Positions 5,567 to 7,524 of a stretch of 7,524 nt of DNA are shown here, one piece after another; positions within the stretch are counted from its first letter, which is position 1; every line of letters starts with the position of its first letter. Source of the DNA: Verrucomicrobiota bacterium. GTDB taxonomy: Bacteria > Verrucomicrobiota > Verrucomicrobiia > Chthoniobacterales > UBA10450. The translations under genes were made by a program, and so were the position numbers. The notes below the pieces were generated by a model. It was not told the origin of the DNA and did not search any database. It saw only the letters and a program-made list of their open reading frames with translations. The stretch is taken from contig QHOJ01000007.1 of the NCBI GenBank assembly GCA_003218735.1, positions 1 through 7,524 of the forward strand, in the 5' to 3' direction.

Positions 5567-7524
5567 CCATTTCGTTGTTCAGGCTTGGGCGTCACGAGCC
5601 AGCGAGAAAGTTTACTCTCGATAGCACTTGTAAGATCGACACAAAAATCCGATCCGGCATCCAAACGCAAGGAATTGCCGCTGGCGCGATCGAATAATAA
5701 TTGGACCGGACGGCGGCCCGGTGAACTGGTAAGAATCTCGCGGACTTCGCGCAATTCATGGCTCGTGGCGGCGAGTGAAAACTGCAAAAGCACGGCCGGT
5801 TGTTGAGATGCACTTGTCCATCCTTCGTTTGCGGCCGTCCCATTCGCTTTTTCTCGCGCCAGCGTTGTTACGTTTTCGGCTATAGCACGAACAGCCTCGT
5901 CGCGTTTATCGACCATGCCTCGGATTTCTATGACGCGTCCTGGAGCGAGCGCGTCTGCGACCTTCATGTAAATCTCGTTCCAGAGAATAACTTCCAGCGT
6001 GCCGGTCAAATCTTCGACCCATACAACGGCGAACGGCTTGCCCTCCCGTCTGGTGAATTTCTTGTCGATCTGCACAAGTGCCCCGGCGATTTTAAATGAG
6101 ACCCGGTCCTCAAGATCGCCTAGAGACGCAATGGTCCGATATTTCTTGGTCGCGAAAAGATCAGCATAGGCGTCGAGCGGATGGCCACTGACATAGAAAC
6201 CGAGCAGCTCTTTTTCATACGAAAGCTTTTCATGCTCGCTCCATGGCGTGATTGGTCGCTTTCTCGACGTTGTCGGAGCGTCAGCCTCATCGAATAGCGA
6301 AACCTGACCAGCAACACGATCGCGCTGCGCCGCGGCGGACGCACTCAACGATTGATCAATACAGCCGAAAAGTTCGGCGCGAGCATGGCCAAGGAAATCA
6401 AAAGCGCCGGCTTTGATGAGGCTTTCCAACATTTTTCGATTAGCAATGCGCGAGTCGAGCCGGCTGCAAAAATCTTCCAGCGATCGAAAATCACCTTGCT
6501 GTTCGCGCTCACAAATAGCGGCGTCCATCGCGCTTTCGCCAACGTGTTTGATCGCGGCAAGACCGTAACGGATTGCATTTTGCTGTAGCGGCGCTCTATG
6601 AGCGCCGTGTTCTTGAGCTCGGCGGTCACAGACCGCCGCTACAGTAGTTTCCGGGATGAATTTCAAACCGCTTTTGTTGATGTCCGGCGGCAGGATCGAG
6701 ATGCCCATGCGCTTACATTCAGCGACAAACACCGAAATCTTTTCCGTATTGTTGATTTCATTGCTGAGCAGCCCAGCCATGAATTCGACCGGATAATGCG
6801 CCTTTAAATAAGCGGTGTGATAACTGATCAATCCGTAGGCCGCACTGTGGCTCTTGTTGAATCCGTAGCCGGCGAATTTTTCGAGCAGATCGAAAATTGC
6901 ATTTGCTTTTTTTTCCGCAATTTTGTTCGTACGGGCACAGCCTTCGATGAAATTCTTTCTTTCTTTGGCCATCTTTTCCTTGTCTTTCTTGCCCATGGCC
7001 CGCCGGAGAAGATCGCCTTGTGCGAGCGAATAACCGGCGAGTTTGCTCGCGGCCGCCATGACCTGCTCCTGGTAAATCATAACGCCGTACGTATCGGCGC
7101 AAATTTCCTCGAGCAACGGATGTTCGTAGCTGATCTTCATCAGGCCTCTTTTGCGCTTGATGTAATCGCCGATCAGATCCATCGGCCCTGGTCGATAAAG
7201 CGCGATCAGTGCAATGATATCGTCGATCTTGCGCACATCGAACTGTTTTGCCGTGCTGGTCATACCGCCGGATTCCATTTGGAAAAGGCCGATTGTTTCG
7301 CCGTGGTTGTAGAGCGCAAATGAATCCGCATCGTCTAATGGAATATTCTTCAGCGAAAACCCCGCCTCGCGTTTATGGATCAACGCCAGCGTGTCCTCGA
7401 TTACCGTCAGAGTTTTTAACCCGAGGAAATCCATCTTCAGCAGGCCAAGATCATTGAGCGGCCCCATCGGATATTGGCTTATTACGTCGTTGCCTTTCAC
7501 GTCGCGGCAGAGTGGGATGTAATC
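5563..7524 (-). CDS. dnaE: DNA polymerase III alpha subunit, C-terminal 653 aa (5' cut)
   Basis: Catalytic subunit of the replicative polymerase. The reading frame is open through the right edge (D-Y-I-P-L-C-R-D precedes a GTG codon at 7500), so the true start and the PHP and early palm domains lie outside. In fragment numbering the third catalytic aspartate is Asp32 in [12 protein letters not shown]. Fingers motifs follow: [10 protein letters not shown] (79-88), [11 protein letters not shown] (108-118), [11 protein letters not shown] (146-156), [10 protein letters not shown] (171-180) and [24 protein letters not shown] (from about 219). Next come [14 protein letters not shown] (279-292), [12 protein letters not shown] and the helix-hairpin-helix segment ending [10 protein letters not shown] (about 319-379), [12 protein letters not shown] (442-453), and an OB-fold (about 476-535, with FKIAGALV and EVILWNEIY). 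Residues about 294-314 are foreign to the family and come from an inserted palindromic repeat. The TAA stop overlaps the TAG stop of the opposing gene. Confidence 0.97.
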   Translation of the reverse strand, partial: DYIPLCRDVKGNDVISQYPMGPLNDLGLLKMDFLGLKTLTVIEDTLALIHKREAGFSLKNIPLDDADSFALYNHGETIGLFQMESGGMTSTAKQFDVRKIDDIIALIALYRPGPMDLIGDYIKRKRGLMKISYEHPLLEEICADTYGVMIYQEQVMAAASKLAGYSLAQGDLLRRAMGKKDKEKMAKERKNFIEGCARTNKIAEKKANAIFDLLEKFAGYGFNKSHSAAYGLISYHTAYLKAHYPVEFMAGLLSNEINNTEKISVFVAECKRMGISILPPDINKSGLKFIPETTVAAVCDRRAQEHGAHRAPLQQNAIRYGLAAIKHVGESAMDAAICEREQQGDFRSLEDFCSRLDSRIANRKMLESLIKAGAFDFLGHARAELFGCIDQSLSASAAAQRDRVAGQVSLFDEADAPTTSRKRPITPWSEHEKLSYEKELLGFYVSGHPLDAYADLFATKKYRTIASLGDLEDRVSFKIAGALVQIDKKFTRREGKPFAVVWVEDLTGTLEVILWNEIYMKVADALAPGRVIEIRGMVDKRDEAVRAIAENVTTLAREKANGTAANEGWTSASQQPAVLLQFSLAATSHELREVREILTSSPGRRPVQLLFDRASGNSLRLDAGSDFCVDLTSAIESKLSRWLVTPKPEQRNG
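6583..6644 (-). repeat. Double-hairpin palindromic element inserted in frame in dnaE
   Basis: A 62-bp element with perfect 11-bp terminal inverted repeats: CTGTAGCGGCG (6583-6593) and CGCCGCTACAG (6634-6644). Each end forms its own perfect hairpin. CGGCGCTC-TAT-GAGCGCCG is at 6589-6607 and CGGCGGTC-ACA-GACCGCCG at 6620-6638, joined by a 12-bp linker. Two facing REP-like hairpins make a REPIN-type structure. It is read through by dnaE as [21 protein letters not shown] (fragment residues 294-314) without a stop or frameshift. No clear target-site duplication is visible. It lies between the conserved blocks KFIPE and IRYGLAAIK, where homologues normally have only a short turn. Confidence 0.88.

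Noticed and set aside
6583..6644. Frameshift or pseudogenisation of dnaE by the insertion
   Set aside because: The reading frame stays open and conserved motifs resume immediately on the other side (I-R-Y-G-L-A-A-I-K), so the gene appears intact.
6817..7323. 168-codon open frame on the plus strand
   Set aside because: It lies fully antisense to conserved dnaE motifs. The sequence is explained by the polymerase on the other strand.

Overview
This is a chromosomal window with dense, ordinary housekeeping genes and several structured intergenic or inserted repeats. No phage, transposase, CRISPR, rRNA or tRNA gene is visible. Base composition is moderately GC-rich (estimated by eye), and most genes lack a strong Shine-Dalgarno sequence. 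Protein style, a GTG start, and a characteristic palindromic repeat beginning CTGTAGCGGCGGTCTGTGAC suggest a soil or freshwater Verrucomicrobium (Chthoniobacterales/Spartobacteria-like). That placement is inferred from memory of similar sequence and is not proven.

Layout from left to right. The minus strand carries two tandem tiny lipoprotein genes: one cut by the left edge, 1-113, and one complete, 152-328, which was found by direct translation. Next come a full alanine dehydrogenase gene (ald, 436-1533) and a YqgE/AlgH-family gene (1655-2215). The 120-bp gap between ald and yqgE is almost entirely a GTGACGA-type inverted repeat. A divergent intergenic region (2216-2490) holds one dyad, a long hairpin, and a terminator-like stem-loop with a T-run. 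It leads into the plus-strand genes: a membrane-anchored DUF4230 protein (2491-3174) and a 763-residue AsmA/TamB-like inner-membrane-anchored protein (3275-5566). The gap between these two holds a second GTGACGA-type repeat. The right end is the C-terminal 653 codons of DNA polymerase III alpha (dnaE), on the minus strand. It converges on the AsmA-like gene with overlapping stop codons.

The genes do not form one pathway. Ald links alanine to pyruvate and ammonia. The lipoproteins, the DUF4230 protein and the AsmA-like protein are envelope proteins, the last probably linked to outer-membrane lipid transport or biogenesis. DnaE is the replicative polymerase.

The most striking observation is a 62-bp double-hairpin palindromic element inserted in frame inside dnaE. 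It adds about 21 residues immediately before the helix-hairpin-helix part of the polymerase. This resembles a REPIN, or the protein-coding palindromic elements known from Rickettsia. Second in interest are the paired MKKYI...C-EQK mini-lipoproteins and the structured leader in front of the DUF4230 gene.
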